Source: Stramonita haemastoma
Lineage: Eukaryota > Mollusca > Gastropoda > Neogastropoda > Muricidae
Direction: 5' to 3'
NCBI GenBank assembly: GCA_030674155.1
Contig: CM060319.1
Coordinates: forward strand, 1,693,084-1,757,083
DNA: 64,000 nt
How positions within the stretch are numbered: position 1 is the first letter of the stretch; every line of letters begins with the position of its first letter. Under the pieces are notes generated by a model. That model was not told the origin of the DNA. It saw nothing but the letters and a program-made list of their open reading frames with translations, and made no database searches. The translations under genes were made by a program, and so were the position numbers. Below are positions 1 to 45,545 of this stretch, piece by piece.

Positions 1-1680
1 CCCTGAACACACTCCACCTAACCACTCCACCCTGAAACACACTCCACCCTGAAACACACTCCACCCTACACACTCCACTAAACACACTCCACCCTGAACA
101 CATCACCACTAAACACACTCCAACCTAAAACACTCCACCCTACCCCCACAAACACACTCCACCCTGAACACACTCACCTCATAACACACTCACCTAAACA
201 CACTCCACCCTAAACACACTCCACCCTAAACACACTCCACCCTAAACACACTCCACCCTAAACACACTCCACCCTAACCCCCCCCCAAACACAACTCCAC
301 CTAAACACACTCCACCCTAACACACTCCACCCACATACCAACACTCCACCCTCAACACTCACTCCACCTAAACACACTCCAACCCTAAACACACTCCACC
401 CTCAACACACACCACCCTAAACACACTCCACCCTCAACACACTCCACCCTAACACACTCCACCTCAACACACTCCACCCTAAACACACTCCACCACCTCA
501 CACACTCCACCCTCAACACACCACCTCACACCCACACCCTCCACCTCAACACACTCCACCCTCAACACACTCCACCCTCAAACACACTCCACCCTAAACA
601 CACTCCACCCTCAACACACTCCACCCTCAACACACTCCACCCTCAACACACTCCACACCTCAACACACTCCACCCTCAACACACTCCACCCTCAACACAC
701 TCCACCCTACCCCCAACAAACACACTCCACCCTAAAAACACTCCACCCACTCCCCCACAAACACACATCCACCCTAAACACACTCCACCCTACCCCCACA
801 AAACACACTCCAACCTAAAAACACTCCACCCTACCCCCACAAACACACTCCACCCTAAACACACTCCACCCTACCCCCACAAACACACTCCAACCTAAAA
901 ACACTCCACCCTACCCCCACAAACACACTCCAACCTAAAAACACTCCACCCTACCCCCACAAACACACTCCACCCTAAAAACACTCCACCCTACCCCCAC
1001 AAACACACTCCAACCTAAAAACACTCCACCCTACCCCCACAAACACACTCCAACCTAAAAAACACTCCACCCTACCCCACACAACACACTCCAACCTAAA
1101 AACACTCCACCCTACCCCCACAAACACACTCCAACCTAAAAACACTCCACCCTACCCCCACAAACACACTCCAACCTAAAAAACACTCCACCCTACCCCC
1201 ACAAAAACACTCCAACCTAAAAACACTCCACCCTACCCCCACAAAACACTCCAACCTAAACACACTCCACCCTACCCCCACAAAAACACTCCAACCTAAA
1301 AACACTCCACCCTACCCCACAAAAACACTCCAACCTAATAAACACTCCACCCTACCCCACAAAAAACACTCCAACCTAAACACACTCCACCCTACCCCAC
1401 AAACAACACTCCACCCTAAAACACTCCACCCTACCCCCACAAACACACTCCAACCTAAAAACACTCCACCCTACCCCACAAGAGCACTCCAACCTAAAAA
1501 CACTCCACCCTACCCCCACAAGAGCATCCAACCTAAACACACTCCACCCTCAACACACTCCACCTCAAAACACTCTCACACCCTAACATATCACACTCCA
1601 CCCTAAGCACACTCCACCCTAAACACACTCCACCCTAAACACACTCACTCTAAAAACACCATTACCTAAACACACTTCAC
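1..1680. repeat. Satellite/minisatellite with 16-bp and about 32-bp units
   Basis: The left 1.68 kb is a tandem array built on ACACACTCCACCCTAA. From about 700 to 1520 it becomes a higher-order form of about 40 bp that alternates CTCCAACCTAAAAAC with CTCCACCCTACCCCCAC. Copies vary by small indels. The array ends about 55 bp before the first CFAP43 exon in the window, so it lies in an intron of that gene. It contains CCCTAA, but not as a pure hexamer array, so it is not telomere repeat. It may extend left of the window. Confidence 0.9.
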
Positions 1681-1737
1681 CCTAAACACCCGCTATCCTC
1701 TCTAACCTCCCCCTCTCCCCCCTCCCTGCTGTATCAG

Positions 1738-35337
<33,600 letters not shown>

Positions 35338-35354
35338 GGGCAGAGGTCGAGCGT

Positions 35355-35480
35355 CTGCGCATGCGCACCTTCCCCGCCCTGGTGCAGGTGGAACACTGAG
35401 TGCATGCGCACTTTCCCCGCCCTGGTGCAGGTGGAACACTGAGTGCATGCGCACTTTCCCCGCCCTGGTGCAGGTAGAAT
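35355..35480 (+). repeat. About 45-bp x 3 repeat covering the end of the CFAP43 coding sequence
   Basis: GCATGCGCACTTTCCCCGCC then CTGGTGCAGGTGGAACACTG occurs three times. The first copy holds the expected conserved C-terminal codons (MRTFPALVQ, read in the +2 frame) and its stop. Confidence 0.93.
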
Positions 35481-36772
35481 GCTGAGCACCCCACAGACCC
35501 CGGGATGAACTGCCCCTGATGGAGAGCCCCCCTCCCCCTGTCCTGACCGACAGTGATCCTCATTCCTGTACACTGCACAGCATGAACACGGCACAGCCTG
35601 GAGGACCCAGAGTGAAGAGGAGTTTTGTTGTGTGTCTTTTACCTTTTTCTGTGTCTGAGGCATGATTCAGAGTTATGTTGGATTTACATTTTTAGAGAAA
35701 CTTTTACTTATAACATTCAGTTATACTTATGTTTGATGAAAAAATCACTGAATGTATTTTTTCTATTCATTCTTGTTCACGATTGATTGGGAAAAGTGAC
35801 CTGATGGAGAATAATGTAAAGATTGCAGTTTGCATGCAGATAAAGAGCTGACCATAAATTGAAGACAGAATATATTCCTGCTCTACAAAAACCTGCAAAG
35901 CCTGACAGGCAGTGGCGCTGATCATTGTCATCTGCACAAGACAATGCTGGCAGCTTTCATCGCAGAATGTTTACTAAGTTAGTGAACTAAGCTAGTTGAG
36001 TCTGTGACAACAGCAACAGGGTGGTCAAGTGGAAACTGTCAGACAAATGCACATGCACCATGTCTACAGTCATGTTCCTGACCCAACATGCTGCTGCCTG
36101 TTTTAAACATGTGAGAGAGACTCTAAAGCTGAGAGAGACCAGAGTCATGTCTATCAGGGACAAGGATTTAAAAGTGATAGATTTGAATTGATTACTCAAC
36201 ACTGAGCAGAGACACTTTTTTATATCGCTGTGCTATTTGAGATGGAGAGGATGAAAAGAGCTTAGCCCATGAACGGTTTCTGTTATCAACCTGTTAATTT
36301 AGTGTTTATCAGTGACTGCTTATTTATTGAATATGAGATATTGATGCATCGATTCACTGTCTGATTTGATACTAGTATTTTGTTGAATTGGTATTCTTCT
36401 CACTGTGATATTTTTGTATTCTGAACATTTTTTTTTATAAGAACAGGGTGAAAGTTTTGTGTTTTAAAAACCTGCTGCTATAGTCACTGTTATGTAAGTA
36501 CCCTTTTCTTTTTTTTTCTCCCCCCCCCCCACCTTCCATTCAGAACTAAAAATAGAAACCTCTTCTTTCACTGTTAACTGTTTTCAAGTTTAAGAAAAAG
36601 TGATAAATCCAATGATATCTGGTCTTAAAGAATAAGACACTATATACATTTCAAATGATGTTTAGTTTATTTTACACAAGTTTTTTTTTCCTCCACTTGT
36701 TTATCTTCCTCTGACTGCTGTGATTTGAAATCCGTCCATATGTAAGTCCTTCCAGGAGTTCAAGCTTTGTGT

Positions 36773-36778
36773 AATAAA
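36773..36778 (+). promoter_or_regulatory. Polyadenylation signal AATAAA (CFAP43)
   Basis: AATAAA lies 1.44 kb after the CFAP43 stop. About 20 bp downstream a long GT-rich stretch (36800-36880) could serve as the GU-rich cleavage element. Confidence 0.6.
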
Positions 36779-36799
36779 GATTGTGTACCATGTTGCAAT

Positions 36800-36817
36800 T
36801 GTGTGTGTGTGCTGTGT

Positions 36818-36880
<63 letters not shown>

Positions 36881-36885
36881 TGTGA
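36800..36885 (+). repeat. (GT)n microsatellite
   Basis: GT repeats with a few breaks, just after the CFAP43 polyadenylation signal. Confidence 0.95.
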
Positions 36886-37039
36886 ATACATATGGTAGTG
36901 CCAACAGATTTTCTCTTGAAAACAGGAACTCCTCATCACATTCCTGGAGAAATATTTTTAACAGGATTCAGAAGGAGGGCTGAGACTCCTGCATTACCTA
37001 TGCTGCATTACCTATGCTGCATTACCTATGCTGCATTAT

Positions 37040-38345
37040 ATACTGCAACATCTGGAAGACCATTCAGTGGCCAACCCGAATTGGTCATGCTCCATGACAA
37101 AGGAAAGGCAAAAGACTGCAATAACTACAGGACAATAGCGCTTATTTGTACAGCATGCAAGTAAGACCCGCTGATCATATCTACATAGAATGGATCAAAA
37201 GTAGAGTTTGAACTGTCAGGCAGGCTAGAGAGCAAACACAGGAACAACAGACATGTTATTCATGCTCCAAAACATCATTGTCTTTGAAAAAGTGAAGAAA
37301 AGTATGAAGGAAGAACTGTTTATCCCCTTTATGAACTACAACCAAGTCTTTGACAGGGTGTTTCACCAGCATCTTTTGGACACAAGCCGCCGCTGTAGCC
37401 TAGTGGTTAGGGCATGGGACTCGTAATCTAAAGGTTGCGGGTTCGATCCCAGCTTTTGGATATAGCGTTGTGCCCTTGGAAAAGGCACTTTACGGCTATT
37501 TTCTCACCCCACCCAGGTGTAAAAGGGGGTACCAACCTTGTGTTGGGGGTTAACCCTGCGATAGACTGGCATCCTATCCAGGGGGAGTCTATGACTCTCA
37601 GTCGCTTAACACCACAGAAACTGGGATAAGCACCGGCCTGATGAGCCTTAGGCTCATGACAGACTTGAACTAACTGAACTTTTTTGACACAATGTATAAC
37701 ATGGGCTTTTCTATACACATCTCACTGCTTCCACTACTTCCTCACTCACTTTATGGAGAACAAAAGGGCACTATCAGATGGGGCAATCAAAAAATGTGAA
37801 TTTTTCAATATCTCAGAAGGAGTTAAACAAGGAAGCACCCTTTCACCCTATCTTTTCAACATATAAACAGTGCAGGTACTGAGGACATGGGTTTTAAGAA
37901 AGGTGGCAGAAATATTATGATAAACCTAAGCTATGCTGATAACACAGCACTACTAGCTGATGATAACTTCACCAGCATGAAGACAGATGTAGAAAGAGTA
38001 GATGAAACAGGAAAAAGAGCCAGTCTTTTTTTTTTCTTCTTTTTTTTTTTGAAGAGCCAATCTCAAGCTCAATGCCCCAAAAGACAAAAGTGCTGCATGT
38101 TTCCACAAACAGTTACCAAACAGAGCATGAAATAAAGAGTGACAAAACTCCTTTAGAAAAAAGATTTTAAATCTATGGTCAGTCAAAGCAAATGACAGGA
38201 TTACATACCAAATTTAATGAAGACTGGCTTTCAAGGCAAAAAGAAAGAAAAAAGGCAGACTACCAGCTTCTCTCATCACTTAATCTAGTGGTATGAGAAT
38301 CCATGAAGTTCACAGGGCCATCAAAGAATGGAACAAATGAAGAAA
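37040..38345 (+). pseudogene. Degenerate L1-like LINE reverse-transcriptase fragment
   Basis: Broken coding pieces in + orientation resemble the reverse-transcriptase domain of L1-like non-LTR retrotransposons: DCNNYRTIALI near 37110-37150 (family pattern NYR-I-L), a YNQVFDRVFHQHLL piece near 37340, EGVKQGSTLSPYLFNI at 37816-37864 (family pattern G-QG--LSP-LFN), and LSYADNTALLADD near 37928-37965. The last is the catalytic YADD box, here with Asn in the second Asp position. Stops and frame changes separate the pieces, and a SINE-B interrupts the element at about 37385-37685. It is inactive. Confidence 0.82.
37385..37685 (+). mobile_element. SINE-B copy nested in the LINE
   Basis: Thr-tRNA-like head: A box TAGCCTAGTGGTTAGGGCA, B box GGTTCGATCCC. 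Body: CTTGGAAAAGGCACTTTACG, CCACCCAGGTGTAAAAGG, and end GCACCGGCCTGATGAGCC. About 90% similar by eye to the copy at 61028. It interrupts the LINE reading, so it inserted later. Confidence 0.9.
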
Positions 38346-38713
38346 GCTGATCAACTATGTGGGTTTCATTGAAGGCAGTAGCCAACACTGCACCCAGTCA
38401 GGCTGACAGGGGAGACAGGTAAGGGCTCTCCTTGCATGGAATTTTTTATTCATAGTTTTTGTTGTTTTTATTGGGGGGGGGGGGGGGGGGGGAGAAAAGT
38501 AATTCATAATGTATAGGAGGAGACATAGCTGATTAGAATTTTCGGAAGAGCAAATCTTTCTGTGTGAAATTTGAGGAGATATGTTGTTTAAGTAGAGTAC
38601 CATCAGTATTTATTTTGTTGACCTCTCAGATCAACAGTAGGTGCTAAAAATCCCCAAATCCTGTTTCCTTAGCAAAAATTGATTGGACGATCAAATCAAA
38701 AAGGTCATGGTCA
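38190..38713. other. Intergenic sequence with a long G run
   Basis: A G run of about 20 bp near 38474-38493. The rest is unrecognised and may be more LINE relic. Confidence 0.5.
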
Positions 38714-39050
38714 ATGGGGGACGGGACAGCCTGGCTGGTTAGAGCGTTAGGCATTGCGCTTGTGATCTGGTTCCTTCAACATCACTGCCAACTCCACTCC
38801 TCCCCAAAGTCCTTAGGAGGAGACTATAAACTGAAGTCCCATGTACAAACGCATGCAGAGCATCTTACGCACATGTTAAAACATGTTCCGCTTTTTGGAA
38901 GATATGCCATTGTGTGCCGATGGGAACGTATGACAAAATTGACAAAACTACAAACACATGGGGATTTGATGTTAAAAAAAAAAAAAAAAAGCACATGAGT
39001 GCTTATTCCATTATCCTCTAAATAACAGTGAAAACAAACAAATAAATAAA
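38714..39050 (+). mobile_element. SINE-A copy
   Basis: Head GGGACGGGACAGCCTGGCTG, body CATGTACAAACGCATGCAGA and ATGTTAAAACATGTTCCGC, A1 tail ATTATCCTCTAAATAACAG then AAACAAATAAATAAA. Confidence 0.85.
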
Positions 39051-39194
39051 GACCTGTCTACAGTTGATGCAACATCTGTCTTGTATGAATCCAAGTCTAA
39101 TTTTGACAAGTTTATCATGAACATGTGGTTAGGTCACTGTGTGTGCCCAAACTGATATTATTCATCCATCAGACATTGAGTGGTGGTGCCCATG

Positions 39195-39430
39195 TTAGCT
39201 CCATGGTGACGATATAACCAGGTCTCTGTGCAACAGGCATACAGTGCACACATAACAACTCCCACTGACTAAACATTAGAGTTGTCCCTGGCATAATTCT
39301 GCAGAAAACATAGCACTTACACAGGGAAACAAATGCACCTGCAGACAGGGAAAAAAATAATTTAAAAAATACACAGAGAAATCTGCCCTGACTGAAAGTG
39401 GTGTGCAACCCAATCTAATCCATTGCAACC
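39195..39430 (+). mobile_element. SINE-C copy
   Basis: AGAGTTGTCCCTGGCATAAT, ACAGGGAAACAAATGCACCT and a CAACCCAATCTAATCCA tail. Confidence 0.75.
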
Positions 39431-39717
39431 CAACCCAAGTCATTTGAAAAAGAGTAAGATTTTCTTTTGAAAATGGGCATCAAGTTTGGCAAGATATCAG
39501 AGTAATGAGGTTCATTCATTAGTTAAAACATACAAACAAAAGTCATTGAAAAGTAGTTAAGGTAACTTTGAAAGATGTCAATTTGTATGTGTACTTGGTT
39601 TTGTTTGTGTTTGTCATTTTAATGATTCAAAGGTAAAGCTGAGAAAGAAATGCATATGGACATAAAAGCAACAACAATAAAGAGCAAAAGAAAAAAGAAA
39701 AAAAAGAAAACTACACC

Positions 39718-39790
39718 AGCCCCCAGGGAGGATCGAACTCCCGACCCCTGGTTTACAAGACCAGTGCTCTAACCACTGAGCTATGGAGGC
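39718..39790 (-). tRNA. tRNA-Thr (anticodon TGT)
   Basis: On the - strand the 73 bases fold as a complete cloverleaf. The acceptor stem is GCCTCCA with TGGGGGC (one T-G pair) and the discriminator is T. D-arm GCTC/GAGC with AGTGGTTA loop. Anticodon stem CTGGT/ACCAG with loop CTTGTAA. T-arm GGGAG/CTCCC with TTCGATC loop. A and B boxes are intact and there is no intron. A T-rich run (TTTTC then T7) starts about 10 bases after the 3' end, as expected for RNA polymerase III termination. It is a real tRNA gene rather than a SINE head: no SINE body follows it. Confidence 0.93.
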
Positions 39791-40205
39791 TTCTGAAGTG
39801 CAGCGCAAAATTTTGCAATATAATGGGTTGGTTGTTTACAGTAAGTGCACCAGTTTCAGAGGCTTTGTACATTACAATACCAAATAAAACGGTGTAGACA
39901 ATACAATCTACAAAAACGTGGCTACATACAGGAAGATTTTCAATTGTTATGCTTGTTTAAAATATACTATCTTCTTAATGTTCGATCGGCACTGGCTAGG
40001 CTATATCGGCTATGGGTAGGCCTAGCCTAAGATCGCAGGCATTGTAGGATCAAAAATCGCGAAGCACCTTGGTGCATCTTTTTCGACACTTCTCGCTTTC
40101 TTTCTGTTCTGTTTTGTTTGTTGGTTGGTTTGTTATTGTTTTAGTTTTGTCTGTTTATTTACTGTTGTGTCCATCTCCTTTAGGTGTATGTGACGCGCAA
40201 GTATT
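39791..40205. other. Intergenic sequence, nothing recognised
   Basis: Unique-looking sequence upstream of the tRNA gene (on its strand). No features supported. Confidence 0.4.
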
Positions 40206-40478
40206 CATTCATTCATTCTTTTATATCGAGGATTCTTTTCTTTATTCTTTTATATCGAGGATAATGGGATAAGCACTCTTGTGCTTTTTTACATCCAGTC
40301 CCCGTGTGTATGCAGTTTTGTAAATGTCATCTGTTCCCACCGGCACACGATGGCCTACTCTTACGAAAAGCGGAACAGGATTTAACGTGTGCGCAAGATG
40401 TTCTGCGTGCGTTCGCACACGGGCCGCAATTCGAACCCGAATTCGCAATGTTCTGACCACTAGGCTATCTGTCCCCCA
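40206..40478 (-). mobile_element. SINE-A copy with internal deletion and duplicated tail
   Basis: The tail motif ATTCTTTTATATCGAGGAT occurs twice (40214, 40243). The body then joins a short head (ATTCGAACCCGAATTCGCAA) with the middle part missing. Confidence 0.88.
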
Positions 40479-40797
40479 TAACAGAATAAGCAATCATTTG
40501 CTTTTTTCCATCCGGTCCCCGTGTGTATGCAGTTTTTGTAAATATTGTTATCAGTTCCCACCGGCACACGATGGCCTACTCTTACGAAAAGCGGAACAGG
40601 ATTTAACGTGTGCGCAAGATGTTCTGCGTGCGTTCGCACACGGGCCTCGGTTTAAAGTCTCATCTGAAGGACTTTTGGGGAGAGTGGAGTCGACACTGAT
40701 GTTAACTCCAGGAGAAAAATTTCCTCGACCGGACTTGAACCCGGTGGTCAAATTGCCAGCGCAATGTTCTGACCACTAGGCTATCCGTCCCCCGTAT
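40479..40797 (-). mobile_element. SINE-A, near-complete copy in tandem with the previous one
   Basis: It lacks the terminal tail and otherwise runs from ACAGAATAAGCAATCATTTG to the head AGGCTATCCGTCCCCC. The B-box region is intact (GACTTGAACCCGG on the + strand). Confidence 0.9.
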
Positions 40798-41350
40798 ATG
40801 AGTAGTAACAGTTGTCTTTAATGTATAATGTCTGTTGACATCATGTCACACCAATCCAAGGATCACAGACATGGAGAAATTTGGATGAAGTTGATAAGAA
40901 ATAGGCTAGGCTAGTGCTGATGTGTGTGTGTGTGGTGTTGTGTGAATAATCATTTTGCATGGCAGTCAACATAAAAGTTATTGTGGCAGCCTCAAATATT
41001 TCCACCAGTATTTGATGCTCTTCATACAATTCTTAAACACTGAAGATATGTCTTTGTTTCACCCTATAAAACTATACTGGATAAATGCATTTGGGAACAC
41101 CTAAGCCAAAACACACCTTTCTCAGTGCTTTCCCCCAAATGCCGATTCCTTGTTGCATTTTCTATAATAAAAAAAAAAGCTAGTTGAGTTCATGTTTCAA
41201 TCATACTCAAGAATGTTTTAAATCTCAACTTCACCTTCCCCCTTTCTCCTACAATTCTTCCCATGGGTTATTTAGACTTTTAATCTTCTTGAAAATGTTG
41301 AATTAGCTGCTTAATAGCTGTATAAACATTTTTATATGCACTGATAAATA
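40798..41350. other. Intergenic sequence, nothing recognised
   Basis: AT-rich, no supported feature. Confidence 0.4.
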
Positions 41351-41352
41351 CA

Positions 41353-41387
<35 letters not shown>

Positions 41388-41400
41388 GAGAGAGAGAGAG

Positions 41401-41432
<32 letters not shown>

Positions 41433-41657
41433 ATTATGTATTTATTTATTTTTATTGCGAGGATGATGGAATAGGCACTTATGTGCTTTTTTACACCCAA
41501 TCCTTGTGTGTGTGTGTGTGTGCAGTCTTGTAAATTTTGTCACCTATTCCCACTGACACACAATGGCCTACTCTTCTGAAAAGTGGAACAGTTTTAAACT
41601 TGCACGATGTTCTGAGTGCTTTCGCACATGGGGCATCAGTTTATAGTCTCGCCAAAG

Positions 41658-41699
<42 letters not shown>

Positions 41700-41731
41700 G
41701 AGAGAGAGAAGAGAGAGAGAAGAGAGGGAGA

Positions 41732-41789
<58 letters not shown>

Positions 41790-41805
41790 GAGAGAGAGAG
41801 GACCA
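41353..41805 (-). repeat. SINE-A fragment framed by (GA)n on both sides
   Basis: (GA)n/GGAGA at 41353-41434, a SINE-A fragment in - orientation (41440-41660, tail TTTTTATTGCGAGGATGATGG) cut inside the body, then (GA)n at 41661-41801. Confidence 0.88.
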
Positions 41806-42717
41806 ACTAAACAACTTTTATCAGAAATGACAAAACATACACAGATGTATACACATAGTAATGAGCCTCAATCCCCTCACACATTCACTCTCTCTTCAAA
41901 AATACATAACGCTGCAGAAGTCACAAATGTATTAATTGTTATGATTTTATTTATCACTGCAATCCGCTTAATACATTCATAATCCGAATAATCACAAAGT
42001 TTTGCAAAGTAATACATTTCTTTTATAAAAATACACTTGCATAGTTGCATTAGCATATTGAAACTGCATATTTCAAATGATGTACACATATTGTGGTGAT
42101 GACAATACGAATTTTGGCAAGACAACAAGTGTACATTGAAAATGGTCAATGCTGGGCTATATCAAGATGGTGTAAAGTGTAGCCCTGTCAAGTAGTCTCA
42201 AAGCTGGCACACTCCCATAGCATCATCATGACATCATCCTCATTACTACTGACCATCATGCAATAAAAGAAACTGTCTCTGATTGGGAGGTCCAGGCACT
42301 GGTTTCAGGGCAACCTTCAGTTCCCCAATTACTTCTGTGCCTGTGGTGAGTTGGTGTGGAAGCCTTCAGGACTGGAGGTTCATGGGAGACAGTCACTGGA
42401 AGGATGTTGTGGTTGCCACCCCAGGTGGGCATCTCACTCAGTCTGGCTCTCCATCATCACACCATCCTCAACACCTACACTTGTCTTCCACAGGGGCCTA
42501 GGAGGTAGTGTCCTGCATATTGTGTTAGCTGAAAACAGACACCACTGTACACCACTGAAGTAACCCAGCAGCAGTGCAGGGCTGTTCTGGCTGGTGGCCC
42601 CATGGTGACAGAATGTTGATAAGCTCCCTGTGGATGTCTGACCTGAAGTATGACCAGACAAGCCCAGGTATGGCTGGGGCAAAGAGGTCAACATGATCTG
42701 CATGCGAGCAGCAGGAC

Positions 42718-42718
<1 letters not shown>
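41806..42718. other. Intergenic sequence, nothing firm
   Basis: No coding similarity. 42590-42720 may share a diverged repeat with 26460-26690. Confidence 0.4.
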
Positions 42719-42794
<76 letters not shown>

Positions 42795-42795
42795 G
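42719..42795 (+). repeat. (TG)n microsatellite
   Basis: About 73 bp of TG repeats. Confidence 0.95.
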
Positions 42796-42879
42796 TGTGT
42801 GCGCGCACATGTGTGGGTGTGTGCATGTGTGTGTGCACAAAGGACTTAGATATTAAGTCTCAGGAAAACAACAACAAAA

Positions 42880-43060
42880 AAACTTGCAAAGGGGTGGAAT
42901 CTGGGCCAATGCTGACTGCAGGGAGAGAACTCTGCCATGGCCCTGTGCTCACTACCCAAACCTCCCCCCCTCCAGCAGGTTGGTCAGCGGCCATTTGAAC
43001 CCACACCTTCAGTGCACAACTCCAACACTCAGCCACTTGGCCCATCCACCCCTGCTTCCT
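42880..43060 (-). mobile_element. Possible tRNA-derived SINE head, unassigned
   Basis: ATTTGAACCCACACC and ACTCAGCCACTTGGCCCAT on the + strand look like a B box and A box of a tRNA-like head in - orientation. There is only one copy in this window, so the assignment is weak. Confidence 0.35.
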
Positions 43061-43352
43061 TCAACCAACTGAACAGGAACTGTCAGCTCAGCCATTGCAG
43101 TCAGTAAAATACACAAGCTTAAAAAAAAAATGCATCCATAGTCGTGATCACACTATTTCAGCACATGCTATCCAACAATGTTGCAAAGTCTGATGAGTTT
43201 TATGACATTGCTTTGTGTTCCAATGGTGAATAAATGGAACATTTTGCTTTTTCTCCCTTTTTTTCTTTGAGTGCAGTCAAATTCTCTGGTATAAACAAGC
43301 AAGCAAACAAACAGACCCCAAAACTAAGCAAAACCTTCTGTGAATCTGGCAG

Positions 43353-43410
<58 letters not shown>
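43353..43410. repeat. (TA)n microsatellite
   Basis: About 56 bp of TA with one break, immediately left of a LINE fragment. Confidence 0.95.
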
Positions 43411-43412
<2 letters not shown>

Positions 43413-43586
43413 GCACTGGACCCTAGATGGCAAGAGAAAGAGAAGACCAAGAACAACATGGAGGAGGACAGTGGAATGTGAGATGGAAGCCATGCAACAC
43501 TCTTGAGTTCATTGACCAGGCTGGCCCAGGATAGGCAGGGGTGGAAAGTCTTTGTTGCTGCCCTACACACCACTGGGTGTAAAGGA

Positions 43587-43590
<4 letters not shown>
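43411..43590 (+). pseudogene. 3' end of an L1-like LINE
   Basis: A short reading WTLDGKRKRRPRTTWRRT followed by VECEMEAMQHS and, in another frame, LPYTPLGVKDD matches the usual end of mollusc-type L1-like ORF2 proteins (GKR-RGRPR-TWRR-VE, then LC-PLGVKR). The frame is broken once. (TA)n tracts border it on both sides, consistent with a microsatellite 3' tail. Confidence 0.7.

Positions 43591-43682
<92 letters not shown>
43590..43682. repeat. (TA)n microsatellite
   Basis: About 90 bp of TA repeats with one break. Confidence 0.95.
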
Positions 43683-43767
43683 CAGCATCAAACAAAACAG
43701 GAAAACAGGAGCCAGAATAGCCAGAGAAAATGGAAGAAAGAGAGAACAGCATGAGGCTGATGAAGAT

Positions 43768-43967
<200 letters not shown>

Positions 43968-44225
43968 CTGTTTTCTATGATACACATGTTTCAAAAGCAT
44001 CAACTCTAACAATACACGTTAAACATGCATAGCATATACCAACAATTATTGTCAGACATTAACACTGACAAGATTCTGATACAAATACCGTGGGGACACT
44101 TTTTGGGGTTAAACTACATCTTGTGAGTATCTACGGATATATATATACTAAATTAATATGCCAATATATATATGCCAGTCTTTGTACATAAAAGAGCATA
44201 CAAGCCAGTGTGTGGGTTTTTATAA

Positions 44226-44560
44226 TATATTTTTTCATTCTTTCATATTGAGGATAATGGAATAATCTCATGTGTTTTACATCCAGTCCCCATGTGTATG
44301 CAGCTTTGTTAATTTTGTCTTTTGTTCCCATTGGCACACAATGGACCCCTCTTCCAAAAAGCGGAACAGGATTTTAACGTGTGCACAAGATGTTCTGCGT
44401 TCGCACATGGGGTTAAGTTTGTAGTCTCATCTGAAGGACTTTGGGGAGGAGTGGAGTCAGCACTGATGTTAACTTCAAAAGGAAAAACCCTCTTGAATGA
44501 GATTCGAACCCAGGTCAGCAGATCACAAGCATATCACTCTAATCACCAGGCTATCCTGTC

Positions 44561-44563
<3 letters not shown>
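44226..44563 (-). mobile_element. SINE-A, near-complete copy, next to (TG)n
   Basis: Tail TTCTTTCATATTGAGGATAATGG, body AAGCGGAACAGGATTTTAACG, B-box region GATTCGAACCCAGG and head CACCAGGCTATCCTGTCCC. (TG)n starts at the very end of the head. Confidence 0.9.

Positions 44564-44648
<85 letters not shown>
44563..44648 (+). repeat. (TG)n microsatellite
   Basis: About 85 bp of TG repeats. Confidence 0.95.
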
Positions 44649-44649
<1 letters not shown>

Positions 44650-44764
44650 ATACAAAAATATGCATGCAAATATGCATGTATGCATGCCTGTGTATGTCTT
44701 TGTGTGCATGTGAATGTACTTGAGTTTATGTGCATGTTTACAAGTGTAAGTGTCGTCTGTACAA

Positions 44765-45180
44765 GAGCTGATAATATTACAAAAAGTCGTGGGATTGACC
44801 CAGTTTAACCCAAACTTTTCCCTCATCCCTCAGTGGCAGCCTGGGTGCTAGTCTGTCAGATCAGATGACAAACCAAGGTCCACTGTGCAACGTACATCTA
44901 CTATATACATACACATCTTAAGAACCCACAGCAACAAGAGAGTTGTCCCTGACACATTTATGTTATAAAAAAAAAAGAAGAAACCAGCCACTCTCAGTGG
45001 AAAACAAATTGGCTTCCAGACAGGAAGCAATTTCTTAAAATAAGAGGGGAGAGGGAGGAAGAGAGTGGAAGGGGGGAGGGGGGTGCTGCTCTTGTGGCAA
45101 CACACTCTCCCCAGGAAGAGCATCCTGTATTTCAAAGAAATGAATCTAAGCTGTCAGACCACATTGCATTTTTACAAACC
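44765..45180 (+). mobile_element. SINE-C, long copy
   Basis: GGCAGCCTGGGTGCTAGTCT, AGAGTTGTCCCTGACACATT and TGCTGCTCTTGTGGCAACAC match the other SINE-C copies in order. Confidence 0.8.
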
Positions 45181-45439
45181 ATACATGTGCATTGACAACA
45201 TACGCACCACAGCTTACAGTCCCATTTACAAGCAATGAGCAGTGAACAGAATCTGAACAGACGTCAATGTAACTTCAAAAAATTAAACAGAATCAAGAAC
45301 TGAACCAGAAGTGGGTTAAACTGTAGCACAGACATGTATAGTTCTGCGTGGCCAGCCAGTAACACCCTTTCGTCCATTGCTCAACCCTGTGGAATGTATA
45401 CGCCCCTTATCAACGCAAAACAATTCAAGTGTTCTCCTT

Positions 45440-45545
45440 TCCTTGAAGTGGGATCCAGCTATGCTCATGGTGGGCAAAATGATCGCATACACAAAATCTC
45501 ACCATTGGTGATCCCCAGAGCTCTCGCTGAGGAACAGGAAAAATT
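45440..45545 (+). mobile_element. SINE-A2 tail fragment
   Basis: GTGGGCAAAATGATCGCATA then AAAATCTCACCATTGGTGAT and GAGCTCTCGCTGAGGAAC match 21097-21200 (reversed) and 54890-54975. Confidence 0.65.

Larger units (their letters stand above)
35338..36795 (+). other. CFAP43 3' UTR
   Basis: After the stop the sequence is AT-rich and unique apart from a short repeat at 35360-35480. It ends at a canonical polyadenylation signal near 36773 followed by GT-rich sequence. Extent is inferred; no transcript evidence is available. Confidence 0.6.

Noticed and set aside
1..1680. Telomere repeat
   Set aside because: CCCTAA occurs but never as a pure hexamer array. Units are 16 bp and longer, and the array lies inside a gene.
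37386..37460. Functional tRNA gene
   Set aside because: A tRNA-like head with A and B boxes, but it continues into a SINE body shared with the copy at 61028, and the acceptor stem does not pair.
37040..38345. Active retrotransposon
   Set aside because: Stops, frame changes, a changed catalytic Asp and a nested SINE show it is dead.
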